A DNA stretch of 64,000 nt, from NCBI RefSeq assembly GCF_022984075.1, contig NZ_JALAAD010000001.1:1902455-1966454 (forward strand), given 5' to 3'. Of this stretch, positions 27,119 to 35,715 are shown piece after piece; the stretch's first letter is position 1, and each line of letters begins with the position of its first letter. A program made the position numbers and the translations under genes. Under the pieces are notes generated by a model. That model ran no database searches. It had not been told where the DNA came from and saw only the letters and a program-made list of their open reading frames with translations. The DNA is from Synechococcus sp. C9 (GTDB lineage: Bacteria > Cyanobacteriota > Cyanobacteriia > Gloeomargaritales > Gloeomargaritaceae).

Positions 27119-27802
27119 GGCACGATTATTGTTGTTTTGCTGGGTACTCTGATTTCGGTGCCGTTTGGGGTGTTGACGGCGGTGTATCTGTCGGAATTTA
27201 GTAGCACCAAAGTCCAAAAGGAAGTGGCTCGCTGGGTGCGGTTTGGCATCAATGTGTTGGCGGGGGTGCCTTCGATTATTGCGGGGGTGTTTGCCTATGG
27301 GCTGTTTGTCACCACCGGGATTTTTGGGTATTCGGCGGCGGCGGCGGGGGTGGCTCTGGCGGTGTTGATGTTGCCGACCATTGTCCGTACCACGGATGAA
27401 GCCTTGAAAATTGTGCCCCAGGAGGTGCGGTGGGCGTCGGTCGGGTTGGGGGCTTCCAACTATTACACGACGTTGCGGGTGGTGATACCGGCGGCGTTGC
27501 CTTCGATTTTGACGGGGGTGATTTTGGCGATGGCTCGGGCGGTGGGGGATACGGCGGCGTTGATCTTCACGGCGTTGTTTTCCAGTTTCTGGCCCCGGGG
27601 ACTTTTGGAGCCGATTGCCACCCTATCCGTGCTGGTGTACAACTTCGCCTCGGTGCCGTTCAAACCCCAGCAGGAGTTAGCCTGGGCGGCTTCGTTCTTC
27701 CTGGTTATGCTGATTTTGGTGGCGAGTGTGGCGTCCCGTTTGGTGATTCGTCGCCAGCCCATGCGTTAGGTTTATAGTCCTATAGTTTCTGGAGGTGTCG
27801 TG

Positions 27803-28603
27803 ATGGTGAATGGAGCGTCCCCCCAAGGGCAACCGGTGTTCCGGGTGGAGAATGTCAATATTTACTACGGTAATTTCAAGGCGGTGCGGGATGTTTCCAT
27901 GACCATTCCCAAAAATCAGGTGACGGCGTTTATCGGCCCTTCGGGTTGTGGGAAAAGTACGATTTTGCGGTGTCTCAATCGCTTGAATGACCTGATTGCT
28001 TCCTTCCGGCTGGAGGGAAAAATTACCTACCACGATAAAAATATCTATGACCCAGATATTGACCCGGTGGAGGTGCGCCGGAAAATTGGCATGGTGTTTC
28101 AAAAGCCCAACCCTTTTCCCAAGTCCATTTACGACAATGTGGTGTACGGGGCGCGGGTGATCAATTACCAGGGGGATTTGGATGAATTGGTGGAGCGTTC
28201 CCTGCGGCGGGCGGCGCTTTGGGATGAGGTGAAAGATAAGTTAAAACAAAGTGGGTTTTCCCTTTCCGGGGGGCAACAACAGCGCTTGTGTATTGCCCGG
28301 ACGATTGCGGTGGAACCGGAGGTGGTGTTGATGGATGAACCCTGCTCCGCCCTTGACCCGATTTCTACCCTCAAGGTGGAGGAATTGATGCATGAATTGA
28401 AGAATAATTACACGATTGTGATTGTCACCCACAATATGCAACAGGCGACCCGGGTGGCGGATATGACGGCCTTTTTCAATGCGGAAGCCACGCCCAAGGG
28501 GGGCAAGGTAGGCCATTTGGTGGAGTTTGATTTGACCAAAAATATCTTTGGTTCCCCCAAACAACAGGCGACGATGGATTATGTGAGCGGGCGGTTCGGC
28601 TAG
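27803..28603 (+). CDS. pstB: Phosphate ABC transporter ATPase PstB
   Basis: A 266-residue ATPase with Walker [13 protein letters not shown]-loop [20 protein letters not shown] (the PNPFP form is typical of PstB), signature [16 protein letters not shown] and Walker [17 protein letters not shown] 27803 has GGAGGT six bases upstream, better than the GTG at 27800. It is intact although the upstream pstA is interrupted; polar effects of the insertion may lower its expression. The stop overlaps the convergent sulfurtransferase stop in a shared CTAG. Confidence 0.95.
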   Translation: MVNGASPQGQPVFRVENVNIYYGNFKAVRDVSMTIPKNQVTAFIGPSGCGKSTILRCLNRLNDLIASFRLEGKITYHDKNIYDPDIDPVEVRRKIGMVFQKPNPFPKSIYDNVVYGARVINYQGDLDELVERSLRRAALWDEVKDKLKQSGFSLSGGQQQRLCIARTIAVEPEVVLMDEPCSALDPISTLKVEELMHELKNNYTIVIVTHNMQQATRVADMTAFFNAEATPKGGKVGHLVEFDLTKNIFGSPKQQATMDYVSGRFG

Positions 28604-29403
28604 GGTTGGGGGTGACGGCACCACTCGCTCCAACCCCCCACGTAGAGGCGGCCAGGGGCATACCCCGCCCATTCCAGGGTGAGTAAATTCACGCAGGCGG
28701 TGACCCCGGAGCCACAATAGCAGATGACTTCCCGGGGGGGTGTATTCAGGGCGTGCCAGCGTTCCCGGTAGGGTTGGGGGGGCAGGAGTTCCGTCCAGGG
28801 CAAATTCACTGCGCCAGGGATGTGACCAGCGACTGGGTCAATCGGCTCCCATTCCCCCCGATAGCGGCGGGGTTCCCGGGCATCCACCAGCAGAACATCC
28901 GGGTTATTTGGGGCGGCGACCACCTCTGCCCGACTAGCAATGTACTGATTTTGGACATGGGGGGTAAAATCACCGGGGCGGGGGGTGGGCAGGGCATGGC
29001 TCACGGGATAACCCGCTTGGACGTAGGCTTCCCAACCGCCAGCCAAGAGACTGATCCGGGGGTGCCCCAGGTAGCGCAACAGCCACCAGAGTCGGGCGGC
29101 GTAGGGCAATCGTCCCTGGTCGTAGGCAATCACATGGGTGGTGGCAGTTAAACCCATTTGATTTAGTTTGCTGGTCAATGTATTTACATCAGGTAGGGGA
29201 TGCCGTCCGCTTTGGGCTGTTACCGGGCCGGATAAATCCCGATTCAAGTCCAGGTAAAAGGCTCCGGGAATATGGCTGGTCTGGTACTGGGTTTGTCCCC
29301 AGTCCGGTTGCGCCAGGTCAAACCGGCAGTCCAGGATCAGGAGCGCCGGGTCATCCAAACGATCGGCTAAGGCGGCAGGGGTGATTAGATTTGTTAAGGA
29401 CAT
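28600..29403 (-). CDS. Two-domain rhodanese (sulfurtransferase)
   Basis: A 267-residue protein of two rhodanese domains. The N-terminal, inactive-type domain contains ILDCRFDL and [11 protein letters not shown]. The C-terminal domain carries the active-site loop [11 protein letters not shown], whose CGSGVTA form is typical of 3-mercaptopyruvate or thiosulfate sulfurtransferases. The segment [29 protein letters not shown] also fits. Start set at ATG 29403 (MSLTNLI); upstream codons add ten residues with less support. Single gene, convergent with pstB. Confidence 0.92.
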   Translation of the reverse strand: MSLTNLITPAALADRLDDPALLILDCRFDLAQPDWGQTQYQTSHIPGAFYLDLNRDLSGPVTAQSGRHPLPDVNTLTSKLNQMGLTATTHVIAYDQGRLPYAARLWWLLRYLGHPRISLLAGGWEAYVQAGYPVSHALPTPRPGDFTPHVQNQYIASRAEVVAAPNNPDVLLVDAREPRRYRGEWEPIDPVAGHIPGAVNLPWTELLPPQPYRERWHALNTPPREVICYCGSGVTACVNLLTLEWAGYAPGRLYVGGWSEWCRHPQP

Positions 29404-29509
29404 GGGGCATGGGGTTTCGTTTATGGGTATCACCAGGGTTGCGACCCTTGATTTCCAGTTATCAAATTTTTATCAAATTTTGTTCAGAATATCACGTGTG
29501 CTTGCCATG

Positions 29510-29575
29510 TAGGGCACCTCTGTCAATTCAAAGTTAGCAGTCGCAGGGGAATGCCCACAATTCGATGACAGTGGT
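29510..29575 (+). repeat. Family A repeat fragment (left end)
   Basis: TAGGGCACCTCT followed by GTCAATTCAAAGTTAGCAG and TCGCAGGGGAATGCCCA matches the left part of the copy at 23375. It is cut short at the start of the family B element beginning at 29576, suggesting that family B inserted into an older family A copy. Part of the 448-bp gap between the sulfurtransferase gene and pheS. Confidence 0.6.
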
Positions 29576-29694
29576 TATAGCAATCCTAAATGAGCATAGA
29601 ATAGGGGTCGCAGGGGCACCCCCGCCCTTGGTTCTGGAGAATTTTTGTATGCCTACGGTACGCAAGCTAACGTTAAACAAGTAGGATTACTATA
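29576..29694 (+). repeat. Complete family B MITE-like repeat
   Basis: About 119 bp with inverted termini TATAGCAATCCTA and TAGGATTACTATA. The interior carries AGAATAGGGGTCGCAGGGGC and the CACCCCCGCCCTTGGTTCTG core shared with family A, then GTATGCCTACGGTACGCAAG. Right of it, to 29851, the sequence is AT-rich with no gene that I can support. Confidence 0.7.
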
Positions 29695-29851
29695 TAGCAA
29701 TTTCATTTGAAATTATGCGTAAATTTTATATTTTTTTATGCTTAGAAATTCAGTGGTTTTAAGTAGCCTGGTTATTCACAATAAATTGCCTGGGATTCTC
29801 AGCATATAAATCCCTGAACAGGAACTACGGATTGAACCGATTTTGCCCTAC

Positions 29852-30856
29852 TTAAAACTGACGCAGAAACCGTAAATCACTGGTGTAAAAACGGCGAATG
29901 TCATCAATTTCATGGAAAATCATCGCCAGCCGTTCCACCCCTAAGCCCGCCGCAAAGCCAGTATATTGCTCCGGGTCGTAGCCCACCGCTTGCAGTACAT
30001 TGGGGTCCACCATGCCACAGCCCAAAACCTCTAACCACCGCCCCCGCCATTGCAAATCCACCTCCGCCGACGGTTCCGTAAACGGGAAATAACTCGCCCG
30101 AAACCGCACCGGCACTTGCCCAAACAACGCCTGGATAAACGTTACCAGGGTGCCTTTCAAATCCGTAAACGTCAAACCCGGCGCTACGGCTAAAATTTCC
30201 ACCTGATGAAACATGGCGGAATGGGTCGCATCCACCGCATCCCGGCGATAAACCCGCCCTGGCACCACGATCCGCACCGGGGGTTGGTGGGCTTCCATAT
30301 ACCGAATTTGTACTGTTGATGTATGGGTACGCAATAACCGTCCATCCGGGAGATAATAGGTGTCCTGCATATCCCTAGCCGGGTGGTCGGGCAGAAAATT
30401 CAAAGCCGCAAAATTGTAATAATCCGTTTCCACTTCGGGGCCTTGCACCACCTGGTACCCCAACCCCACGAACACATCCAGTACCCGGTGCATCATCTGT
30501 TGCAAAGGATGGGCGTGACCGGGCGTTTGACCCAACCCCGGCATGGTCACATCCAGGGTTTCTGCCTGCAAACGAGCCTGCATTTGTACTGCTTGTACTT
30601 GGGCGACCCGTTCCGCCAACGCCTCCTGGAGCCGGTCTTTCACCTGATTCGCCAATGCCCCCACCTGGGGTCGCTCCGCCGGGGGTAGTTGTCCCATCCC
30701 CCGCAAAACCTGGGATAATTCCCCCTTTTTACCGAGATAGTCCACCCGCAACTGCTCCAAAACCGCCGGGGTCGTCGCCTCCCGAATCGCCGCTAAACCA
30801 TTGCGCTCCAAATCCTGTAACGCCTGCGCCAAATCCGCCAACGTTGGTGCCCCCAT
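29852..30856 (-). CDS. pheS: Phenylalanyl-tRNA synthetase alpha subunit
   Basis: A 334-residue class II aminoacyl-tRNA synthetase subunit that charges tRNA-Phe with PheT. An N-terminal coiled-coil arm (residues about 1-90) precedes the catalytic core. Class II motifs are visible: motif 2 as [10 protein letters not shown] and motif 3 as [16 protein letters not shown], plus [10 protein letters not shown]. pheT is not adjacent, as in many cyanobacteria. It lies 25 bp after the M50 peptidase gene on the same strand. Confidence 0.97.
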   Translation of the reverse strand: MGAPTLADLAQALQDLERNGLAAIREATTPAVLEQLRVDYLGKKGELSQVLRGMGQLPPAERPQVGALANQVKDRLQEALAERVAQVQAVQMQARLQAETLDVTMPGLGQTPGHAHPLQQMMHRVLDVFVGLGYQVVQGPEVETDYYNFAALNFLPDHPARDMQDTYYLPDGRLLRTHTSTVQIRYMEAHQPPVRIVVPGRVYRRDAVDATHSAMFHQVEILAVAPGLTFTDLKGTLVTFIQALFGQVPVRFRASYFPFTEPSAEVDLQWRGRWLEVLGCGMVDPNVLQAVGYDPEQYTGFAAGLGVERLAMIFHEIDDIRRFYTSDLRFLRQF

Positions 30857-30880
30857 CAGCCCCGATTCCTCCTATTCATC

Positions 30881-32263
30881 TCATCGCCGCAGTAGTTGGA
30901 CACAAGCATACCGCCAGTAGTTTTGGTAACGATAAAGTCCCCAAGTCGCCAGGGGGGTCAATACACATAATAGCCCAAAAAGCACCACCACTAGGGACAA
31001 ATTCACCCGTAAAAATTCCCGGGCAATCCGCACAAAGTCATGGTCTAAGACATCCCCTTTCCCCATAAAATATAATTCTCGCATCACGGGGTCAAATAAT
31101 AATTGGCGGACAAAATTTAAGTCATAAAATAACATGAAAAATCCCAAAATGCCATATAGAGATTGTTCTCCGGGTTGTTGACAAGACCAGCCGGTTATTG
31201 CCCTGTATAAAAAAATGCCGATAAATAATAATTCCAACCCATGCCCCATCGAAATGACCAGTAATTGGCTCAAACGGGTGAAATAAATGAGGGTATAAAA
31301 GAGCGCAACAATTACTAGGGTGATTAGCGTTAAACGATTGCGGCGAAAATAATAGATTAACCCGCCCAAACCGCTGTAGATAACTAGGGGAATGAATGCC
31401 CACCGTTCGCTCAATTGCAAGGTAATCCCTCCCCCATAGATAAAATCAAAACTAGGAATGGAAGGATAACCCATCAACCAGCCCGCCACCGTATGCCCCA
31501 ATTCATGAATGATAATCACCAGGTAACTTAATATAAATCTTATCCAAGGAGTTAAACATAATAAAAAGCCCGTAATCGCTCCTACCAGCAAGATATTTTT
31601 CCCGGTTGGATCGAGGGAATAGAGCGGCAAAGTTCGCCATGTATGGGAAGCTGGTTTTGGGGAATGAGTTTTTTTGTCAACCGCTGAGGAATGGGGGGGT
31701 AAATGCCCTAGAGTAAATTCTGTTTCCCAGGTGTGATGGGCATCGTGAGCCGTTACTTGAATTTGGGTTAAAGAAGGCATTTTATAGCAACGTAATTCCT
31801 GGTCAATCAGTTTAACCAATAATGCCTGTTCCGGCAGTTGATGGGCGTTTAATTCAATGTGAAATATACCGTTAATTTGTTTAATTTTTACTTGGATATT
31901 TTTGTGCGTTAATGCCCGTTCTAATATGGTGGTCATCGCTTCCATATCCCCCTGTTTCACCCTTTGCCATAGGGGTATTGGTTGTACCGGTGGCGGTTGA
32001 AATGATTGACCTAGTTCACCTTCGTATTCCCAAACCGGAAAGGGGTCATCCGGGGTTTGGGCGTAGATTTTTAACCCCGTAATTCCTGGGGGTGGAGATT
32101 CATTGAGGCAGTTAATAATTTCGGGGATAATCTCATGTTGATTGGGTATTTTTGTCCCTTTAAGTGCCAGATGTAAGGTATGATTTTGCAGAAAAATAGT
32201 GCAATCAAAACCCTTACCCATTAAGCGAGTTTGCAAGGCGGTTTGCCATTGGGATGCGGACAC
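30881..32263 (-). CDS. M50-type membrane metalloprotease
   Basis: A 460-residue protein. The N-terminal half (about 1-215) is soluble and contains two similar modules of roughly 70 residues with LxGLxIYAQTPDD- and LTQIQVTAHDAHH-like strands. The C-terminal half has about eight membrane segments. The zinc motif HELGH sits in the second of them (YLVIIIHELGHTVAGWLMGYPS), as in site-2-protease/M50 enzymes, which cleave within the membrane. The start is a GTG at 32263, five bases after the ferredoxin stop; a longer frame from ATG 32350 would overlap the ferredoxin gene. Substrate unknown. Confidence 0.75.
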   Translation of the reverse strand: MSASQWQTALQTRLMGKGFDCTIFLQNHTLHLALKGTKIPNQHEIIPEIINCLNESPPPGITGLKIYAQTPDDPFPVWEYEGELGQSFQPPPVQPIPLWQRVKQGDMEAMTTILERALTHKNIQVKIKQINGIFHIELNAHQLPEQALLVKLIDQELRCYKMPSLTQIQVTAHDAHHTWETEFTLGHLPPHSSAVDKKTHSPKPASHTWRTLPLYSLDPTGKNILLVGAITGFLLCLTPWIRFILSYLVIIIHELGHTVAGWLMGYPSIPSFDFIYGGGITLQLSERWAFIPLVIYSGLGGLIYYFRRNRLTLITLVIVALFYTLIYFTRLSQLLVISMGHGLELLFIGIFLYRAITGWSCQQPGEQSLYGILGFFMLFYDLNFVRQLLFDPVMRELYFMGKGDVLDHDFVRIAREFLRVNLSLVVVLFGLLCVLTPLATWGLYRYQNYWRYACVQLLRR

Positions 32264-32268
32264 GGTTT

Positions 32269-32493
32269 TTAGGGGTTTTTTTGTAAGTCCGGGCGTTCCT
32301 CGGGCAGAATTGCGCCTTCTACTGGGCACACCTGCAAACAAATGCCGCAATCAATGCAAATGCCAAAATCAATCCAGTACCAGTCGGTGCCTTTGGCATT
32401 TTTACCGGAGCCGGGATGGATGCAGGCGACTGGGCAGGCGGCGACGCAATCGGCTACCCCTTCGCACACATCGGTCACAATCGTATGCGCCAT
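32269..32493 (-). CDS. Small 2x[4Fe-4S] ferredoxin
   Basis: A 74-residue ferredoxin. Two cysteine clusters are visible: C-x7-C-x3-C-P near residues 9-24 (VCEGVADCVAACPVACIHPG) and C-x2-C-x2-C-x3-CP at GICIDCGICLQVCP. The first cluster has the longer spacing used for a [3Fe-4S] or [4Fe-4S] site in seven-iron-type ferredoxins. It serves as a small cytoplasmic electron carrier. ATG 32493 (MAHTIV) is the conserved start; upstream sequence in frame is unrelated. The M50 gene starts five bases downstream. Confidence 0.9.
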   Translation of the reverse strand: MAHTIVTDVCEGVADCVAACPVACIHPGSGKNAKGTDWYWIDFGICIDCGICLQVCPVEGAILPEERPDLQKNP

Positions 32494-32533
32494 AGTGCAG
32501 ATGGATACAGAGTTTTTTCTAGGGTAACATTTG

Positions 32534-33475
32534 CTAGACCAGGGGTTCCCGGTGCAACTGTTCATAGACCCGGCGGCTCAGGTCGGGCAGTAATTTGGCA
32601 TTACGGCTTTGTGCCTCCCCCACCGTAAACACCACCAGCATATAGGCTTGGTCACTGCCCCATTCCACGTAGGCGCAGTCGTGGCGGACTTGGCTGGTAT
32701 AGCCCGCTTTCGACCACAGTTTCACGTCCGGGGGTAATCCCTCCCCCAAAAAACCCTGCACCTGATTTTCCGGGTCGTTTTCATAGTCCGCTGGCACCAG
32801 GGAACGGCGGCACACATCCACCATCTGCTGGGAACGGCGGGGGGAGACGGCAATGCCCCCCAAAATCGTGTGGAATAACCGGGCGGTGGCGAGGGGGTTC
32901 AGGCGGTTGCGGCTTTCCCCGTTGGGTCCCAAAAATGCCCGCTCCCGTCCGTAGGGACCGTCACACCAGGTTTTTTGATTGAGATTAATGCCCGCAAATT
33001 CCGCCCATTGCCAGGACTGGAAATAGCGGTTAATTAAATTGCGCTGGTACTGCCAGGTGCTAAAGGGACCGGGGGCTAAATCGGGTCCACTGGTGGTGCC
33101 GGTCAAGACATCCACAAGGTAGCTGGTGGCATCGTTGCTGGAGTGTTGGATCATGTCGGTGATGGCTCGGTCAATTTCCGGCTCCGGGGGGATCATGCCC
33201 CGTTCCAGCCATTCATGAATCGCCACCAGGTAAAACAATTTCACAATGCTGGCGGGATAAACATTCACCTCTCCCCGATGGCTCCAGCCCCAAGGGCGTT
33301 GTTGCCAAAAGGTTTGCGGGTCGAGGGCACCCCCCGTATTTACCCGCACGCCGCCCCCATAGACCAGCCAAGTGATGCCGATGTCCGCCGGGGTCAGGGC
33401 ATGGTCAGCGCATATTGCTTGCAGTAGGGTTTCCCCCCAGTGGGCGAGGGTGTGATGGGGTTGATAAAAAGGCAT
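32534..33475 (-). CDS. Class A beta-lactamase-like serine hydrolase
   Basis: A 313-residue protein of the penicillin-recognising serine hydrolase fold. The active-site motifs are present: Ser-x-x-Lys in YPASIVKLFYLVAIHEWL (about residue 85), Ser-x-Asn in QHSSNDATSYLVDVL (about residue 115) and Lys-Ala-Gly in LWSKAGYTSQV (about residue 255). No signal peptide is visible, unlike true secreted beta-lactamases, so antibiotic resistance should not be assumed; a cytoplasmic or housekeeping hydrolase is possible. Start ATG 33475 chosen because upstream codons run into the divergent gene. Confidence 0.8.
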   Translation of the reverse strand: MPFYQPHHTLAHWGETLLQAICADHALTPADIGITWLVYGGGVRVNTGGALDPQTFWQQRPWGWSHRGEVNVYPASIVKLFYLVAIHEWLERGMIPPEPEIDRAITDMIQHSSNDATSYLVDVLTGTTSGPDLAPGPFSTWQYQRNLINRYFQSWQWAEFAGINLNQKTWCDGPYGRERAFLGPNGESRNRLNPLATARLFHTILGGIAVSPRRSQQMVDVCRRSLVPADYENDPENQVQGFLGEGLPPDVKLWSKAGYTSQVRHDCAYVEWGSDQAYMLVVFTVGEAQSRNAKLLPDLSRRVYEQLHREPLV

Positions 33476-33513
33476 TTGTTTACAATAAATATCGTTCTCG
33501 TATTTATCATCCC

Positions 33514-33960
33514 ATGATTGGCTCTGCACCTTTAAGCCCTGGGGAACGCCGCCATCGCTGGTTGTTGGTGGGTATCCTATTTTCCCCGGTGGTGGGTGCA
33601 TCGTTGTATAATCAGGGGTTCCACATTCCGGGGCTGATTTGCCCCATGTACCATTTCACGGGCATCCCCTGCCCCAGTTGCGGGCTGACTCGCTCGTTTA
33701 TGGCGGTGGCACGGGGGGACTTGATGCGAGCGGTGCAATTTCACGCCTTTGGACCCCTGCTCTACGGGGTGTTTTTGCTGTTGGGAGTACATATCATTCT
33801 GGAATTACTGCTAAACCGGGTCATTACCGTCCCCTACTGGCGGTGGCTCGAGCGGCAACGGCTCCAGTGGGGCATTTTGGGCGTATTTTTGGGCTATTAT
33901 CTCCTGCGGCTGAGTATCTGGCACCAGCGGGGGGAATTGCCGGGGCGGGTGGTGTGGTAA
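33514..33960 (+). CDS. DUF2752 membrane protein
   Basis: A 148-residue protein with three membrane segments and the DUF2752 signature GIPCPSCGLTRSFMAVARGD, preceded by ICPMYHFTG. The two Cys of CPSC could bind metal or form a disulfide. Function unknown. ATG 33514 is 38 bp from the divergent beta-lactamase-like gene, so they share a short intergenic promoter region. Confidence 0.85.
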   Translation: MIGSAPLSPGERRHRWLLVGILFSPVVGASLYNQGFHIPGLICPMYHFTGIPCPSCGLTRSFMAVARGDLMRAVQFHAFGPLLYGVFLLLGVHIILELLLNRVITVPYWRWLERQRLQWGILGVFLGYYLLRLSIWHQRGELPGRVVW

Positions 33961-34032
33961 TCTTCGCCCTGGGGAACGCAGTATCATAAAGTAATTTAAG
34001 TAATTTCATTTCCATTTCCCCGGATAAACCCT

Positions 34033-35424
34033 ATGGTCGGTCGGCAACGGTTGATTATCCTGCTGGTGGTGGGGCTGGTTTTAGCCGCCCTGCTGGTGAT
34101 TAATCGCATTCCCGTGCGTCTAGGGCTGGATTTGCAAGGGGGAGCGCAGTTGACCCTCCAGGTGAAAACGACCGCTGAGGTGAAGGAGATTACGCCTGCG
34201 GTTTTGGAAGGGGTGCAACGGGTGGTGGAAGGGCGGATCAATGGGTTGGGGGTCTCGGAAGCCGTCGTCCAGACTGTTGGCAAGGATCAACTGCTCGTCC
34301 AACTCCCTGGGGTGAATGACCCGCAACAGGCGGAACGGGTTTTGGGGGGCACGGCGCAGTTGGATTTTCGCCGCCAAAAGCAGGGCACGGATGTTCAGCA
34401 AATTCAGCAATTGTACTTGGTACGGGAGCAAATTTTAGCCATTCGCAAACAACCCAACAGTGGGGCAGACCCGGAACAGTTACAAAAAGACCTAAAACAG
34501 GCGGAAGAGGCGTTGGCGGCTTTTTATGAACCGACGGGATTGACGGGCAAAAACCTCAAGGATGCGGTCGCCCAGCCCCTACCAGCGGGGAATCAATGGC
34601 AGGTGGCAATTCGTTTTGATGCGGAAGGGGGGAAAAAATTTGCCGAATTAACCAAGTCCATTGCGGGCACGGGACGCACCCTGGGGATTTTTTTGGATGA
34701 CACCCTGATCAGTTTTCCTTCGGTGAGTGCGGAATTTGCCGCCGCTGGGATCACCGGGGGAGCCGCTGTGATTACCGGGAATTTTACCGCCGAATCCGCC
34801 AACGATTTAGCCGTCCAACTGCGGGGGGGAGCCTTGCCGGTGCCGGTGGAAATTGTGGAAAATCGCACGGTGGGAGCCACCCTGGGGCAAGACAGCATCC
34901 AACGGAGTTATTGGGCGTTTGCGGGGGGGATGGTGTTGGTTTTAGCCTTTATGGTGTTTTACTATCGCCTACCGGGTTTGATTGCGGATTTGGCTTTGCT
35001 GATTTATGCGTTATTGACCTATGCGGCTTTTGTACTTTTGGGGGTTACGTTAACCTTACCGGGGATTGCCGGATTTATCCTCAGTATTGGGATGGCGGTG
35101 GATGCCAATATCCTAATTTTTGAACGCACCCGGGAAGAATTGCAAGCTGGAAAAAGCCTGTATCGCTCGGTGGAATCTGGTTTTTATCGTGCCTTTAGTA
35201 GCATTTTGGATGGGAATGTCACGACCTTAATTGCCTGTGCCGCCCTGTTTTGGTTGGGGACGGGTTTGGTCAAGGGTTTTGCCCTCACCTTGGGATTGGG
35301 TGTTTTAGTCAGTATGTTCACCGCCCTCACCTGTAGTCGCACCTTTTTATTATTTGTTTTGACCATTCCCAGCCTCAGACGGGTGGAATTTTATACCCCG
35401 AAATCCGCCCTGGTCAAAAGTTAG
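34033..35424 (+). CDS. secD: Protein translocase subunit SecD
   Basis: A 463-residue membrane protein that, with SecF, uses the proton gradient to help complete protein export through SecYEG. It has the N-terminal helix, the LGLDLQGGAQLTLQV motif, a large periplasmic P1 domain (residues about 60-290) and five C-terminal helices with the family segment GIAGFILSIGMAVDANILIFERTREE, where the Asp-Ala-Asn motif is conserved. The usual downstream partner secF is absent: a mobile repeat starts 12 bp after the stop and then an unrelated gene. Confidence 0.95.
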   Translation: MVGRQRLIILLVVGLVLAALLVINRIPVRLGLDLQGGAQLTLQVKTTAEVKEITPAVLEGVQRVVEGRINGLGVSEAVVQTVGKDQLLVQLPGVNDPQQAERVLGGTAQLDFRRQKQGTDVQQIQQLYLVREQILAIRKQPNSGADPEQLQKDLKQAEEALAAFYEPTGLTGKNLKDAVAQPLPAGNQWQVAIRFDAEGGKKFAELTKSIAGTGRTLGIFLDDTLISFPSVSAEFAAAGITGGAAVITGNFTAESANDLAVQLRGGALPVPVEIVENRTVGATLGQDSIQRSYWAFAGGMVLVLAFMVFYYRLPGLIADLALLIYALLTYAAFVLLGVTLTLPGIAGFILSIGMAVDANILIFERTREELQAGKSLYRSVESGFYRAFSSILDGNVTTLIACAALFWLGTGLVKGFALTLGLGVLVSMFTALTCSRTFLLFVLTIPSLRRVEFYTPKSALVKS

Positions 35425-35435
35425 TGATGGACTAA

Positions 35436-35554
35436 TTAAGGGGCACTTTTAAAAATAGGTCGCAGGGGCGTAACCCCCGTCCGTAGTTCTCCTGAATATA
35501 AGGGTTCCAGCGAGATAATTTTGTATCGTTGTGAATAAATAGAGGTGCCCTTAA
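35436..35554 (+). repeat. Complete family A MITE-like repeat
   Basis: About 119 bp, ends TTAAGGGGCACTTTTAAAA and GAGGTGCCCTTAA, with the core GGTCGCAGGGGCGTAACCCC and GCGAAATAATTTTG-like stretch before the right end. TA dinucleotides flank both termini. It occupies much of the 291-bp gap between secD and the aminotransferase gene; the rest (35555-35715) holds a possible -10 box TATGCT at 35648. Confidence 0.8.
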
Positions 35555-35715
35555 TTACTGATCAATTACCTGCATTTTGGTTGTCCCTGGCATTGTTTAG
35601 GTGAGAATGTTTGGTCAATCCAGGTGTCCTGTTTGGGGTAGGCGTGGTATGCTAGATTACTCAGGCAATGCCCAGTAAACAATTGGGACAGAAAACCAAC
35701 GGGAAAACCTGTACT

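Larger units (their letters stand above)
25780..27769 (+). pseudogene. pstA: pstA split by an IS4-type insertion
   Basis: The 5' part (25780-26031, 84 codons) and the 3' part (27128-27769, 213 codons plus stop) join in frame across the insertion: the codons for NAFIGTI are followed directly by those for IVVLLGTLISVPFGV. The rebuilt protein would be 297 residues, normal for PstA, with the EAA loop VRWASVGLGASNYYTTLRV intact. The 5' fragment as it stands stops just inside the element. No decay is visible in either part, so the insertion is probably recent, and loss of one copy of the target duplication with the element would restore the gene. As sequenced, Pst transport should be impaired. Confidence 0.95.

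Noticed and set aside
27137-27769. Stand-alone short permease gene
   Set aside because: It is the 3' part of pstA downstream of the insertion element; joined to the 5' part it restores a normal-length gene.
32534-33475. Antibiotic-resistance beta-lactamase
   Set aside because: The fold motifs are present but there is no export signal and no resistance context; a generic serine hydrolase call is safer.
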